From Rhodoferax sp. (GTDB lineage Bacteria > Pseudomonadota > Gammaproteobacteria > Burkholderiales > Burkholderiaceae_C): DNA of 64,000 nucleotides. The translations under genes were made by a program, and so were the position numbers. The stretch spans positions 62,001 to 126,000 of the forward strand of contig JARWZT010000008.1 in the NCBI GenBank assembly GCA_029866205.1. Reading direction: 5' to 3'. Numbering within the stretch: the stretch's first letter is position 1; every line of letters begins with the position of its first letter. Positions 35,343 to 44,575 of this stretch are shown here, in pieces. The notes beneath the pieces were generated by a model. It saw only the letters and a program-made list of their open reading frames with translations. It did not search any database and was not told where the DNA came from.

Positions 35343-35975
35343 ATGATCGTATTGTCACACCGTGGATATTGGATGAATACCGAGGAAAAGAATACCCGTA
35401 TTGCATTCGAGCGAAGCTTTAATATGGGTTTTGGAACTGAAACCGATGTGCGTGATAGGGATTGCCAAATTGTGATATCGCATGACATGGCCAATGCCGA
35501 TGCGATGTCTGTAGAAAATTTTTTTGATATCTACAAAAGGAATAATCAGGATTTACCATTAGCCTTAAATATTAAAGCTGACGGCTTACAGGTCGAATTA
35601 GCGCGTTTATTGGCGCGTTATGAAATCAAAAACTACTTTGTTTTCGATATGGCGGTTCCAGACGGAATACTCTACGCCCGTCAAGGCATCAATACCTACA
35701 CCCGACACAGTGAACATGAACCTCAACCTGCCTTTTACGACCTAGCCCACGGTGTATGGCTTGACGAATTCAACGAGCACTGGCTGACCGATGCTGCCAT
35801 CGAAGCACACTTGGCTGCAAAAAAATCCATTTGCATCGTATCGCCGGAGCTACACAAAAGAAATCATGCGAAAGAGTGGCTGCACTATAGTAATTTGGAA
35901 AACAAAATAGGACAGGACCGCATGATGCTCTGTACCGATTTTCCAGAACAAGCCCGGGAGTTTTTCAATGAATAA
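35343..35975 (+). CDS. Glycerophosphodiester phosphodiesterase-like protein in a polysaccharide locus
   Basis: 210 residues, cytosolic. The GDPD catalytic signature is intact: SHRGYW (His6, Arg7), GTETDV (Glu33, Asp35), ISHDMA (His47, Asp48) and Lys78 in ALNIKADG. It is shorter than housekeeping GlpQ (about 240-350) and lacks a signal peptide. Its stop overlaps the start of the HAD phosphatase by eight bases. In this position it more likely processes a phosphodiester-linked precursor, such as a glycerophosphoryl sugar, than scavenges lipids; this is inference. Confidence 0.82.
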   Translation: MIVLSHRGYWMNTEEKNTRIAFERSFNMGFGTETDVRDRDCQIVISHDMANADAMSVENFFDIYKRNNQDLPLALNIKADGLQVELARLLARYEIKNYFVFDMAVPDGILYARQGINTYTRHSEHEPQPAFYDLAHGVWLDEFNEHWLTDAAIEAHLAAKKSICIVSPELHKRNHAKEWLHYSNLENKIGQDRMMLCTDFPEQAREFFNE

Positions 35976-36606
35976 AATCAAAGCGGTCATCTTCGACATG
36001 GATGGCGTACTCATCGAAGCCAAGGACTGGCATTACGCCGCCCTAAATAAGGCTTTGGGGCTATTTGGCATGGAGATCAGCCGTTACGATCACCTTGTAA
36101 CCTACGATGGCCTACCGACTAAAAAGAAGCTAGAAATGCTGACAACCGAACGTGGACTGCCCATGGAACTGCATGAATTCATAAATAATATGAAGCAACA
36201 GTACACTCTGGAGATTGTCTACGCGCAATGCAAACCACGCTTCTACCATGAGTACGCTCTCTCTCGCCTGAAGCAGGAGGGCTACAAGCTGGCTGTGGCT
36301 TCGAACTCAGTCCGAAAAAGTGTACAAGTCATGATGGAGCAATCATCGCTGATGGGCTATCTTGACTTCTACCTTTCAAATCAAGATGTATCTATCGGCA
36401 AGCCAGATCCTGAAATCTACACCAAGGCGATCACACAACTGGGTTTTAGTCCCAATGAATGTCTGGTTATCGAAGACAATGAAAAAGGAATTCAGGCCGC
36501 CAAAGGCAGTGGCGCATGGGTAATGGAAGTGGACGAGGTAGAGGAAGTCAATTATCAAAACATCATGACTCAAATTTTGAAAATTGAAGGTTGTGTAATA
36601 TGTTAA
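35968..36606 (+). CDS. HAD-superfamily phosphatase or phosphomutase
   Basis: 212 residues. Motif I is IFDMDGVLIEAKD (Asp10 nucleophile, Asp12), motif II VASNSVRKS, motif III GKPDPEIYTKA and motif IV CLVIEDNEKGIQAAKGSG. The layout is the beta-phosphoglucomutase-like subfamily with a helical cap. It overlaps both neighbours, so the GDPD, HAD and nucleotidyltransferase genes form one coupled unit. It is probably a phosphatase or mutase preparing a sugar or polyol phosphate for activation. Confidence 0.85.
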   Translation: MNKIKAVIFDMDGVLIEAKDWHYAALNKALGLFGMEISRYDHLVTYDGLPTKKKLEMLTTERGLPMELHEFINNMKQQYTLEIVYAQCKPRFYHEYALSRLKQEGYKLAVASNSVRKSVQVMMEQSSLMGYLDFYLSNQDVSIGKPDPEIYTKAITQLGFSPNECLVIEDNEKGIQAAKGSGAWVMEVDEVEEVNYQNIMTQILKIEGCVIC

Positions 36607-37340
36607 ACATACTCGTGCCGATGGCAGGTAAAAGTCAATATTTTTCTGAAAACGAATTCCCTTTCCCCAAACCACTGCTTGAGATTGGTCCCAAGACGGT
36701 AATAGAACATGTAATCACCAACCTGTCGTCGATTGCACAAAATGTCCAATTTATTTTTGTCGTAAATAGCGGGGATTGCAGAAAATTCCATCTAGATAGC
36801 ACGCTCAACCTGCTTACTGGTCATAAATGCAAAATTGTTCGGCTTGAAAATGAAACAAAAGGCGCTGCGTGCAGTGCCCTAATGGCGGTCAGCCATATTG
36901 CGAATGACAATCCCCTAATTATTTCCAATTCTGATCAGATATTCACGATTGGTTTGCAAAACTTGATACGCAACTTTGAAGGCGCAGATGCAGGAGTCAT
37001 AACTTTTGACTCGGTCCACCCGAGATGGTCGTATGTTCGTCTAAATGAAAATCAACGTGTTGTGGAAACTGCTGAGAAGCGTCCCATCAGCAGGCAGGCG
37101 ATTGCCGGCCTTTACTACTTCAAAAAAGGGCAAGATTTTGTGGATTCGGCTATGAGTATGATTCAAAAAGACTCAAGTGTGAACGGTAGCTTTTATATAT
37201 CACCCACATTGAACGAAATGATATTAAAGGGTAAAGTCATTACCACTGCCTCTGTCGACACTCACGATTACCATACTTTTTACACTCCGGTCAAAATCAA
37301 GGAATACGAGTCTCAACTTTTACGGCGTAATTCACCGTGA
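36600..37340 (+). CDS. Sugar nucleotidyltransferase-like protein with degenerate nucleotide loop
   Basis: 246 residues from the ATG at 36600, overlapping the HAD stop. The fold signature is MLNILVPMAGKSQYF then FPFPKPLLEIG. The usual GxGxR loop is replaced by AGKSQYF, without the conserved Arg, while the PKP lysine is kept. IISNSDQIF supplies the metal Asp. It is similar in plan to the second nucleotidyltransferase 360 bases downstream, whose loop is normal. It may be active on an unusual substrate or be a partner of that paralogue. Confidence 0.78.
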   Translation: MLNILVPMAGKSQYFSENEFPFPKPLLEIGPKTVIEHVITNLSSIAQNVQFIFVVNSGDCRKFHLDSTLNLLTGHKCKIVRLENETKGAACSALMAVSHIANDNPLIISNSDQIFTIGLQNLIRNFEGADAGVITFDSVHPRWSYVRLNENQRVVETAEKRPISRQAIAGLYYFKKGQDFVDSAMSMIQKDSSVNGSFYISPTLNEMILKGKVITTASVDTHDYHTFYTPVKIKEYESQLLRRNSP

Positions 37341-37370
37341 TTACTCCTCTAGTTCAGTAACAGGCGCGCC

Positions 37371-37700
37371 ATGAAAACTGCCAAAATTGAGAATATGATA
37401 AAGGGATGGTTTGTTGGAAACTTCGATCCAACACTCATTCGCAGCAACGAGGTCGAAGTCGGCGTAAAAGAGTACAAGCAAGGGGAATATGAGGCACGTC
37501 ACTATCACAAGATAGCCACCGAAATTACGGTGATTACCTCTGGAAAAGTGCGCATGAATGGAGTGGAATACACCAAGGGCGACATCATCATCATTGAACC
37601 CAACGAGTCAACCGACTTTGAAGTTTTGGAGGATACGATGACGACCGTTGTGAAGTATCCCAGTGCAAATAATGACAAGTACATGGGAGATCCTTTGTGA
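37371..37700 (+). CDS. Small cupin-fold protein
   Basis: 109 residues. ARHYHKIATEITVITSGKVR carries the cupin motif 1 histidines and Glu, and GDIIIIEPNESTDFEVLED matches motif 2 without the usual His. It is a single-domain cupin, common in sugar-biosynthesis loci as isomerase, epimerase or binding protein. It lies between two nucleotidyltransferases and its stop overlaps the second one (GTGA). The function is unknown. Confidence 0.75.
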   Translation: MKTAKIENMIKGWFVGNFDPTLIRSNEVEVGVKEYKQGEYEARHYHKIATEITVITSGKVRMNGVEYTKGDIIIIEPNESTDFEVLEDTMTTVVKYPSANNDKYMGDPL

Positions 37701-38437
37701 TTAACATCGTTATCCCTATGGCGGGTGCCGGAAGTCGATTCTCTGCGGAAGGATATGTCAAGCCCAAGCCCTTCATTGATGTCAATGGAAAACCAATGAT
37801 TGTTCGGGTATTGGAAAATCTAGCCCACCCGAAAGCGCGCTTCATCTTGGTTGCGCGTAAGGAGCACATTGATGCCGAAGACCAACTGGTAAAGCAAATC
37901 GAAGAAGAGTTCAATGCTATTTTTTTACCGATCGACAAGCTAACTGAGGGATCGGCATGCACAATTCTCTATGCTAGAAAATATATAAACAATGAGAATC
38001 CGTTACTAATAGCAAACTCCGATCAAATTGTTGATATTGATATTGTAACATTCATAGACGATTGCGTAAATCGGCAACTAGATGGATCGATTTTGACTTT
38101 TATCGATGAAGCACGTGATCCAAAGTGGTCATTTGCCAAAATTGATGCCGATGGAATAGTCACTGAGGTTCAGGAAAAGAAGGCGATCTCTGAATTCGCC
38201 ACCGTTGGCATATATCTTTACAAGCGTGGCAGAGACTTTGTTGACGCTGCAGTCGATATGTTTATTCAGGCAGAACGGATAAACAACGAGTACTACACTT
38301 GCCCAACCTATAACTATGCAATTCGGAACGGACTTACCTTTGGAATTTATAATATTGATGTGAAAACCATGCACGGAATCGGCACCCCTGCAGATTTACA
38401 AACTTATTTAAAATTATTTCATTCGAATACTGATTAA
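37697..38437 (+). CDS. Sugar nucleotidyltransferase family protein
   Basis: 246 residues from the GTG at 37697 that overlaps the cupin stop. The loop IVIPMAGAGSRFSAEGY is followed by KPKPFIDVNGKPMI, a complete activation motif, and IANSDQIVDID gives the metal-binding Asp. KWSFAKIDADGIVTEVQEK is typical of NTP-transferases acting on hexose phosphates. It probably makes an NDP-activated precursor of the local glycan. The substrate is unknown. Confidence 0.85.
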   Translation: MINIVIPMAGAGSRFSAEGYVKPKPFIDVNGKPMIVRVLENLAHPKARFILVARKEHIDAEDQLVKQIEEEFNAIFLPIDKLTEGSACTILYARKYINNENPLLIANSDQIVDIDIVTFIDDCVNRQLDGSILTFIDEARDPKWSFAKIDADGIVTEVQEKKAISEFATVGIYLYKRGRDFVDAAVDMFIQAERINNEYYTCPTYNYAIRNGLTFGIYNIDVKTMHGIGTPADLQTYLKLFHSNTD

Positions 38438-38477
38438 ATTAATATTTGACAAATTCAATGTGATTATGGAGGCTCAC

Positions 38478-39421
38478 ATGAAATTCCGCCCCACCATCGG
38501 ACTCATTATTCAAGGCCCACTTCTCACTTACGGGCAAGGACCTAATAATATAATAGAAGGCTTTAATTGCTTAGATGTGATAGCAGGAACTATCAGTGCG
38601 GCTCAAAAACACGGAATAGTTCACTGCGTTTCAACGTGGCATCCCCAGTCGCTCCATGAAAACGCTCTATTACAACAGCTGCTTTTGACCGAAGCAAACG
38701 TTCTTCTGCTAGATCCGCCAATTCTGGATCCAGACCATCGTCAAAAGCATCACTATGGCATACGTGCGGGCATCACCGAGATAGAGGCAAATTACATAAT
38801 TAAAGTTCGTACTGATATGGTGATACCAGACGCATTTTGGGACTGGGTAAAGTCCAATGCTGAGAGCAATACATTTCGGGAGAAACTCTTAGTATCTGAA
38901 CTCTACACGCCATTCTATCTGGGAGACTTTATCTATGCGACATCCCGTCGCAACATGATTAGATTTTTAGATAGTGTTCTCGCGTATGGCACTGAAGTAC
39001 TTCACCCATCAGTCACAACGGACATCGGATTCAAGTACTTTGTATCAATTACCAATAACCATTTGCGTGTCATCAATATACTTTTTTCTTATTTTTTTAT
39101 CAAAAAAAACTTGTCGATCAATGGGCTACTTTTGTACAGGTTAATATAAATGTATTGCCAGAAGAAATTTTCAGAAATATTAATTGGCGAGGCAAAAAAA
39201 CTGAAACTGTCACTCCTGTTTCCGCATTTAAATTTGATGTTAGCAGGGCATATTCACCAATGGATATTAAATTTCTTCTGGATGAGTACCTTAGATATTT
39301 CTCCAAGCGACACGATTTTCGACGGTCATTGATTTTAATTGCACTTCGAATTTATAAATACTCATCCAGCATTTCAAAGATTTCAAAGAAATTTTCTCTA
39401 CTATTTCATGGATTGCGATGA
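38478..39421 (+). pseudogene. WavE-family glycan synthesis gene, frameshifted in a homopolymer tract
   Basis: The first frame starts at the ATG at 38478 behind GGAGG (MKFRPTIGLIIQGPLLTYGQ) and stops at 39149. It has the WavE-like segment HYGIRAGITEIEANYIIKVR and TDIGFKYFVSITNNHLRV. Immediately after, the reading continues naturally in the +2 frame (QWATFVQVNINVLPEEIF, then RNINWRGKK) up to 39421. The switch must lie near 39080-39110, where the sequence has runs of six T, seven T and eight A. A restored protein would have about 315 residues, the size of the intact WavE gene on the other strand. Inactivation, slippage-based switching or a sequence error are all possible. Confidence 0.72.
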
Positions 39422-39474
39422 TCTTTAAAATCGTGCTCCGCAATGGAGATAGGCGATAGATTTAATTGGGTTTA

Positions 39475-40425
39475 CTAACGATTTAAATCTCTATACCATT
39501 CAAACTGCCGATCCAGTTCCCGCCGAATAACCCAAGGTGTCAGATATTTTCGTCGCATCGATTTTCGAAACCCACTATCGGGATATCCAACGTCACTAAC
39601 TTGTGGCTTCTCAGAAGCCCAGGTTTTCTCGGTCCACCAAGGATGTTGTAAGGCTTGGTTAATTGTGCGGAACTGCTGCGATTCGCCAAACCAACATATT
39701 CCTAGGCGTAAGTGATCAATCAAGCGCATATAGTTCTTGGCAATCTGCACATGGGTGAGTGGGGTGCCAAGTTTGCGCTGCAATCGGCTCTTGAAAATGG
39801 CGTATAGCTCAGCCTCTGCACAGTAAAGACCGGCAACATCAGGCCTATTTAACCACTGCGAGCCAGTTTCCAACAACATCTCAGCGGGCAGGTTCGTGGT
39901 TGCTGTGTAGTCAAATGTATCGTCGCCCCAGAGAGTCGTCATCAGGCCGATATCGCCAAAGGCGAATAGGTCCGGGATTGTAGAAAACCAATCGCCTTTA
40001 ACGGTGAGGTTGCGAAAGGCACACGTAACCAGTCGGGACTTCATGCCCGACAGTACATTGAAGCTCGACCACTCCAGCAACTGCTGAACGTTGAGCTTGG
40101 TTGGCAACATATCTGTCCGCCACTTTAGGACATGGGTCGCGCCAATTTCCCTCGCCCGCCTCAAACCTGCGGCAGTACTTAGCCGCTGGAAGTTTCTATG
40201 GGAATGCCCCGCAACCGCGGGCTTGCGGCTGCGCACTAAGTCCCAATCGCCAATAGGTAATCGCTCCAGCGGCTCATCATCCCAAGTGGAAAGGATGACC
40301 ACATCAAAATGTCTAGCTAAAAATTCTAATACTTCTTCCGTTCCTTTACGGATATTGCCTTGCACTACGGCGCAAGTCTTTACTACAGCGCCTGAATAGA
40401 GGCAAGCGTCAAAACTGTTAGGCAT
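39475..40425 (-). CDS. WavE-family LPS/polysaccharide synthesis protein
   Basis: 316 residues from the ATG at 40425 (MPNSFDACLYSGAVVKTC). The WavE features are AVVQGNIRKGTEE at the N-terminus, VVILSTWDDEP, GLRRAREIGATHVLKWRTDM and FAFGDIGLMTTLWGDD. The KWRTDM segment resembles the DxD site of GT-A enzymes. It is likely a glycosyltransferase in surface polysaccharide synthesis. It is the last gene of the leftward arm and faces the broken WavE gene across a 53-base gap. Confidence 0.82.
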   Translation of the reverse strand: MPNSFDACLYSGAVVKTCAVVQGNIRKGTEEVLEFLARHFDVVILSTWDDEPLERLPIGDWDLVRSRKPAVAGHSHRNFQRLSTAAGLRRAREIGATHVLKWRTDMLPTKLNVQQLLEWSSFNVLSGMKSRLVTCAFRNLTVKGDWFSTIPDLFAFGDIGLMTTLWGDDTFDYTATTNLPAEMLLETGSQWLNRPDVAGLYCAEAELYAIFKSRLQRKLGTPLTHVQIAKNYMRLIDHLRLGICWFGESQQFRTINQALQHPWWTEKTWASEKPQVSDVGYPDSGFRKSMRRKYLTPWVIRRELDRQFEWYRDLNR

Positions 40426-40445
40426 AGGAAAATCCAAAGACGATA

Positions 40446-41174
40446 TCAGAAATATCTGCGTAGTACGGAATGACCTCGAATCATCTCGGCAAATGCATCG
40501 TATGTCGTTTGGTGGTAGTGGTATGGAAAATTCTCCAACCCAGTCTCCACGAACTTTGGAGGCTTGACGACCTCTGATGGCACACTGAAGGAATACAACG
40601 AAGGATGTTGCTTGGCACATTCCTCTACGACACGACGTATTTCACGGCTTCGCTCTACGAAAGCCTCACGCTCTTCGAGTGCATCTGGAAAATGGAGATA
40701 AATAATCGGAATATGAGGCCAGCATGATTCAATCTCCGTCAGCATAGAGGTGTATAAATCGTGCAGGCCCCCCAAGGCCAGCAGTCCCATGCTATCGAAA
40801 TTTTCAACAAACTGGGCGCTGTGGGCAATATCTAGGTAGTTACAACAGAATTGCCATCTCTTGGACTTGTGCTGGAATAGTTGATCCGATAATTCCGAAA
40901 AAGAATCAATAATTATTACCTCCGGCCTAAAAGCTGGACATAGGTGAGATTGCTGATTGACGACGGGTTCAATATATTCGCGCGCCAAGTATGGCAAAAC
41001 CTCTGCGGAGCGACAGACAACAGATGCATCTTCGAGACATCGCAATTGGTAGTCAATTCGTCCTTTCTGCATATTGTGCATCTTGTACTTGCGACCCAGC
41101 GTCTCCAGAACCGCCGTACCAAGGCAAGCATAACGCCCAACTCCTTTTAGCCTAGTAAATCTGTTTAAAAACAT
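40446..41174 (-). CDS. Unrecognised protein of the polysaccharide locus
   Basis: 242 residues from the ATG at 41174 (MFLNRFTRLKGVGRYACLG), four bases after the CgeB-like gene stop; an in-frame start at 41219 would overlap that gene. No signal peptide or membrane helix is evident. Notable segments are VIIIDSFSELSDQLFQHKS, IPIIYLHFPDALEER and, near the C-terminus, FPYHYHQTTYDAFAEMIRG. The alternating strands and a C-terminal His cluster recall SGNH-type hydrolases, but I cannot match the active-site blocks. I do not assign a function. Confidence 0.6.
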   Translation of the reverse strand: MFLNRFTRLKGVGRYACLGTAVLETLGRKYKMHNMQKGRIDYQLRCLEDASVVCRSAEVLPYLAREYIEPVVNQQSHLCPAFRPEVIIIDSFSELSDQLFQHKSKRWQFCCNYLDIAHSAQFVENFDSMGLLALGGLHDLYTSMLTEIESCWPHIPIIYLHFPDALEEREAFVERSREIRRVVEECAKQHPSLYSFSVPSEVVKPPKFVETGLENFPYHYHQTTYDAFAEMIRGHSVLRRYF

Positions 41175-41178
41175 GCAT

Positions 41179-42426
41179 TTACTCCAAGTGAGTATGTCTG
41201 GCAAGCCAAGGTGTGCCAACTAACTGCCGCATAAAGGAGTCTGCGCGGTGAAATGTGGTGTGCCTAGAAAATACTTCTTGTTGCGCTAACAAGGCACGCT
41301 GAACCGCCTCCTCTGGTTGGTCCATGATATTCTTAAATAAGTGCAAGTAGTGCGCAGGTCCACTTGCAACGTACAAGGAACTTTGGCTGAACAAACTATC
41401 GAGTAGCTTTGGATGGTCAATCAACTGGGGCACACCGCAAGCGGCCAACTGGTAGGTGCGTTCATTCACTTCACATGCCCAGTCAATTTGTTCAGGTAGA
41501 TGCACGTTTAAACCTACTTTGGCGCGCGCGTAGATATATCGGTCTCTCGCACGATTAAAGCGGAAGTCGCGGACATGCTTCCATCCGGGTCCGTCTATAA
41601 ATCCGATATGTTGCCGCGCAATATACTTCAAATATGAAATATGTTCGCTCTTGCGCGTAGCGATGATCGCGTAATCAAGGTCGCGTTCAAAGCCGGCAAC
41701 CGGATAGTAGTGAAGAATATTAGCCCCGAAGGGTAGATAAAGCATCGGATATCCGGCCTCGAAGAATTGCTGGTACCCATCGCGGGTTGTCACGTAGCCT
41801 TCATCCCGAAAGGTATAGTAAAAGTCAACTCCATTCTTTGCAGACCAGGCCAATCGTTCGGGGAGCGGCGTGTTGTCATATTCTGCAAGCGATGCGGTTA
41901 GCCCTACCCGAAGGCGCTTTGCAGTCTTATAGCGAGTAATTGCAGTCCAATCGATTTTCGCTAAATAACTATGATGATCGCTGGTGAGAAGGACCGTTGG
42001 AGAAAAACTATCGAGACTTGTCGCTGTGTCATCGTCCCAGCCGAGTATCTGAGTCGGGACACCAATGAAATCCAAACTCTCAGCCAGGTTAGTAAATAGC
42101 GAATAGCCAGCGGGAGAATACGCAGGTGGAGGCACCTGAATCAAAATGCGCTCGTCGGTGCGAGCGGCATACATACCGCGAAACTCCTGCTCTACCTGCT
42201 TTTTGAGGAGCCATCCCTGCCGAACCACTGGATCTGTCGAAGCCAGGCACACAGCATCGCCTTCATGCTGCAACGGCTTGGACAAACCAAACTCTGCACG
42301 TGCGATCACCGGACCCCGCATTGCCACCGTTTCTGAACGCAACTGGCGATTGAAGAGCAGTTTTTCCAAAGACCGTGCGGCCTTCGCTTTTCTCATGTTC
42401 CAGAGGGCGCTATACGTTGCGTTCAT
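41179..42426 (-). CDS. CgeB-like glycosyltransferase
   Basis: 415 residues. The C-terminal half carries the glycosyltransferase signature WACEVNERTYQLAACGVPQL followed by IDHPKLLDSLF, typical of the CgeB/Glyco_trans_1_2 group with a GT-B fold. The N-terminal half (about 90-230) includes ILIQVPPPAYSPAGYSLFT and is probably the acceptor domain. The donor is unknown. It lies 21 bases downstream of the GT2 gene on the same strand. Confidence 0.8.
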   Translation of the reverse strand: MNATYSALWNMRKAKAARSLEKLLFNRQLRSETVAMRGPVIARAEFGLSKPLQHEGDAVCLASTDPVVRQGWLLKKQVEQEFRGMYAARTDERILIQVPPPAYSPAGYSLFTNLAESLDFIGVPTQILGWDDDTATSLDSFSPTVLLTSDHHSYLAKIDWTAITRYKTAKRLRVGLTASLAEYDNTPLPERLAWSAKNGVDFYYTFRDEGYVTTRDGYQQFFEAGYPMLYLPFGANILHYYPVAGFERDLDYAIIATRKSEHISYLKYIARQHIGFIDGPGWKHVRDFRFNRARDRYIYARAKVGLNVHLPEQIDWACEVNERTYQLAACGVPQLIDHPKLLDSLFSQSSLYVASGPAHYLHLFKNIMDQPEEAVQRALLAQQEVFSRHTTFHRADSFMRQLVGTPWLARHTHLE

Positions 42427-42447
42427 GTCGGGGATTGTGCCTACTTT

Positions 42448-43485
42448 TCAGCGTTTGAGTTTAATTAAGGTATCAAAATACTTCATCCCAATAGCGAATG
42501 GCAGAAATGCCAACAGCGCAATGTTGAAACGATAATTTCGATCGAGACGAAGATGAAGGAGTTCCTGTATTTCGCTCCAATGCTTCCACTCTCGTATGCC
42601 GTGCTGCGGGAGTTTTTGGTATAGCCAGGCAAGCAAGAAGCGAAACTGATATTTCGACACGTCAGTATGTGTGTTGCAATATTCAACAATGGCATTGGCC
42701 GCCTTACTTAGATCGGTCAATGTAATCGTTTCAACGTACATTTGCTCAAGAAGGTCGGCCTTGCCAAGTAGGCGGCCACAGTAAATTGCGCGAATTTTTC
42801 TTGCCAACTGGTCAAGCATTTCGCTTTTATTTCGACTTGCCTGCTGGGCATGCAATCGGTATCGAAGCAGCGTCTCAGGCAAGTTGGCCAGCGCAACACC
42901 TGCCGCAGCAAGTCGCGTCCATAAATCGTAATCTTCCGATGCACGTAACGCTTGGTCAAACCGATGTTGCTGAAATATTTCAGCACGCCCCATGATCGTC
43001 GACATACCAAAGCAGTTGCCAATCATCAGCAGACTCCTGATCTCTGCGTCCGTGCATGGGTTGAGCACAGTCTCGCGATCGAGGGTATCAAAACAGGTGA
43101 ATGCACTTCCGCAAACACCAATCTCAGTCTGTTGCTGCATAAATGCTATTTGAGCTGCAAATCTCATTGGCAGACAAATATCGTCAGAATCGCAAAATGC
43201 GATATATTCACCTACCGATCGCCTAATCCCTTGGTTACGCGCCTCCGCAACGCCGACATTTTTTTCGAGATGGATAACCGTTAGCCGTGGGTCTGTGTAA
43301 CTATTGATTACGGACTGCAGATTATCTGTAGAGGCGTCATCCACGAGAATAATCTCAAAATCTTTGAATGACTGCTCAAGAATTGACGATAAGGTTTCGC
43401 CGAGCCAAAGTGCACCATTATGTACTGGCACAACCACAGAAAGAATGGGGGGGTTCGAGAGATTGAGTTTAGGTTCTTGTTTCAT
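42448..43485 (-). CDS. Family 2 glycosyltransferase
   Basis: 345 residues. The GT2 domain opens with LSVVVPVHNGALWLGETLSS, the nucleotide-binding EIILVDDASTDN, the DxD site AFCDSDDICLPMRFA and ALRASEDYDLWTRLAAAG. A C-terminal helical part (about 230-345) ends with a hydrophobic stretch that may bring it to the membrane. It should transfer one sugar of the repeat unit; specificity is not predictable. Confidence 0.9.
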   Translation of the reverse strand: MKQEPKLNLSNPPILSVVVPVHNGALWLGETLSSILEQSFKDFEIILVDDASTDNLQSVINSYTDPRLTVIHLEKNVGVAEARNQGIRRSVGEYIAFCDSDDICLPMRFAAQIAFMQQQTEIGVCGSAFTCFDTLDRETVLNPCTDAEIRSLLMIGNCFGMSTIMGRAEIFQQHRFDQALRASEDYDLWTRLAAAGVALANLPETLLRYRLHAQQASRNKSEMLDQLARKIRAIYCGRLLGKADLLEQMYVETITLTDLSKAANAIVEYCNTHTDVSKYQFRFLLAWLYQKLPQHGIREWKHWSEIQELLHLRLDRNYRFNIALLAFLPFAIGMKYFDTLIKLKR

Positions 43486-43512
43486 CGTTGGCCATTACGA
43501 CTCTGCTTGCAT

Positions 43513-44403
43513 TCAACCTATCGCATGCCAGCGCGACGGGATAACGTCGGTGGTATTGGTTCTCAGTCCCCTGAACCAGCGCTTTGGAGCGTAAACGTGC
43601 TGACCAAGCGATTGTGCACGCCAAGCACCCCACCAGCTAAATGAGCTATTTGCAACGATATGATTCTGGCATTGGCTAATTAACTCAAGATCCAAGTAGC
43701 CTCTATCGTCCGAATTATCGGCCACAAATTGCATTGGAACATTGAGCTGGAGGTTGTTGCGAGCCCAATCAAGATCATCTGAAAAAACGAAAACTTCTAT
43801 ATCTTCGACATTTTTTTTCATCTGTTCGATAGCGCTATGGTAATACGACATGTCACAAAGGCCGTGGTACTCAGCGGCTGATGAATTGGTCACGTAATCA
43901 CCACGACGTATATGCATGGCAACGCTATTACATGCTTTTATACGGCCAAGGGTCGCATTACTTTCCGCCAAGGGTGCCAGCAGTGTAATATCCTGCAAAA
44001 TGCGTTCTCTATTCCAAGAAAAATACTTTTCACTCTGCCAATATCCGACAAGGTAGGCCGGTCGTGATATTCTATTAAAACGTTTATCAAACGCAAAGCT
44101 CGATGGCCAGAAAGTAGGAAAAGAAAATACTTTGGGAAATACATGCGAAAGACGTGAGTGTATTCGGGTGATACGAGTTGAACGCCAGTGCGACAACCCC
44201 TCCAAGTCCACCTCTGTCGCGATGGTTGCACGAATGTTATACAGATTCAATTGAAAAGGCCTGTCACCATTGGCAGCAAGTCCGCGCAGATCGAGTGCCA
44301 ACTCACAATTTAGCCTATCTGCAAGCGACCTGGCTGCAGCATACTGAAAAAGCTGGTTACCCAGGCCACCTTCAATTCTTGCGATGACTTTTTGCGGCCA
44401 CAT
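43513..44403 (-). CDS. Alpha-1,2-fucosyltransferase family protein (GT11)
   Basis: 296 residues. GT11 motifs are complete: IEGGLGNQLFQYAAARSLA at the N-terminus, VAMHIRRGDYVTNSS in the middle, VFVFSDDLDWARNNL and IVANSSFSWWGAWRAQSLG. The family transfers fucose (or galactose in some members) in alpha-1,2 linkage. No GDP-fucose synthesis gene is visible in the window, so the donor would come from elsewhere. Confidence 0.92.
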   Translation of the reverse strand: MWPQKVIARIEGGLGNQLFQYAAARSLADRLNCELALDLRGLAANGDRPFQLNLYNIRATIATEVDLEGLSHWRSTRITRIHSRLSHVFPKVFSFPTFWPSSFAFDKRFNRISRPAYLVGYWQSEKYFSWNRERILQDITLLAPLAESNATLGRIKACNSVAMHIRRGDYVTNSSAAEYHGLCDMSYYHSAIEQMKKNVEDIEVFVFSDDLDWARNNLQLNVPMQFVADNSDDRGYLDLELISQCQNHIVANSSFSWWGAWRAQSLGQHVYAPKRWFRGLRTNTTDVIPSRWHAIG

Positions 44404-44575
44404 ATTTTCAACACTAGGTTAGCAGACCGGCCTTACCCAACCTCAGACAACGAGGCAGTTGCGGCGAGAGATGTGCAAGAGCTCATTTGGCACCCGTATA
44501 TTTATTAAAAATGCTCGAATTACCTTAAAAATCATATTTATATATTTAAAATACCATTTTTTAATTGCGTGCAAT
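44404..44575. other. 172-base AT-rich spacer
   Basis: No open frame of note. It is AT-rich, particularly 44500-44575, and probably includes the promoter of the fucosyltransferase group or the end of the DUF268 transcript. Confidence 0.4.
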
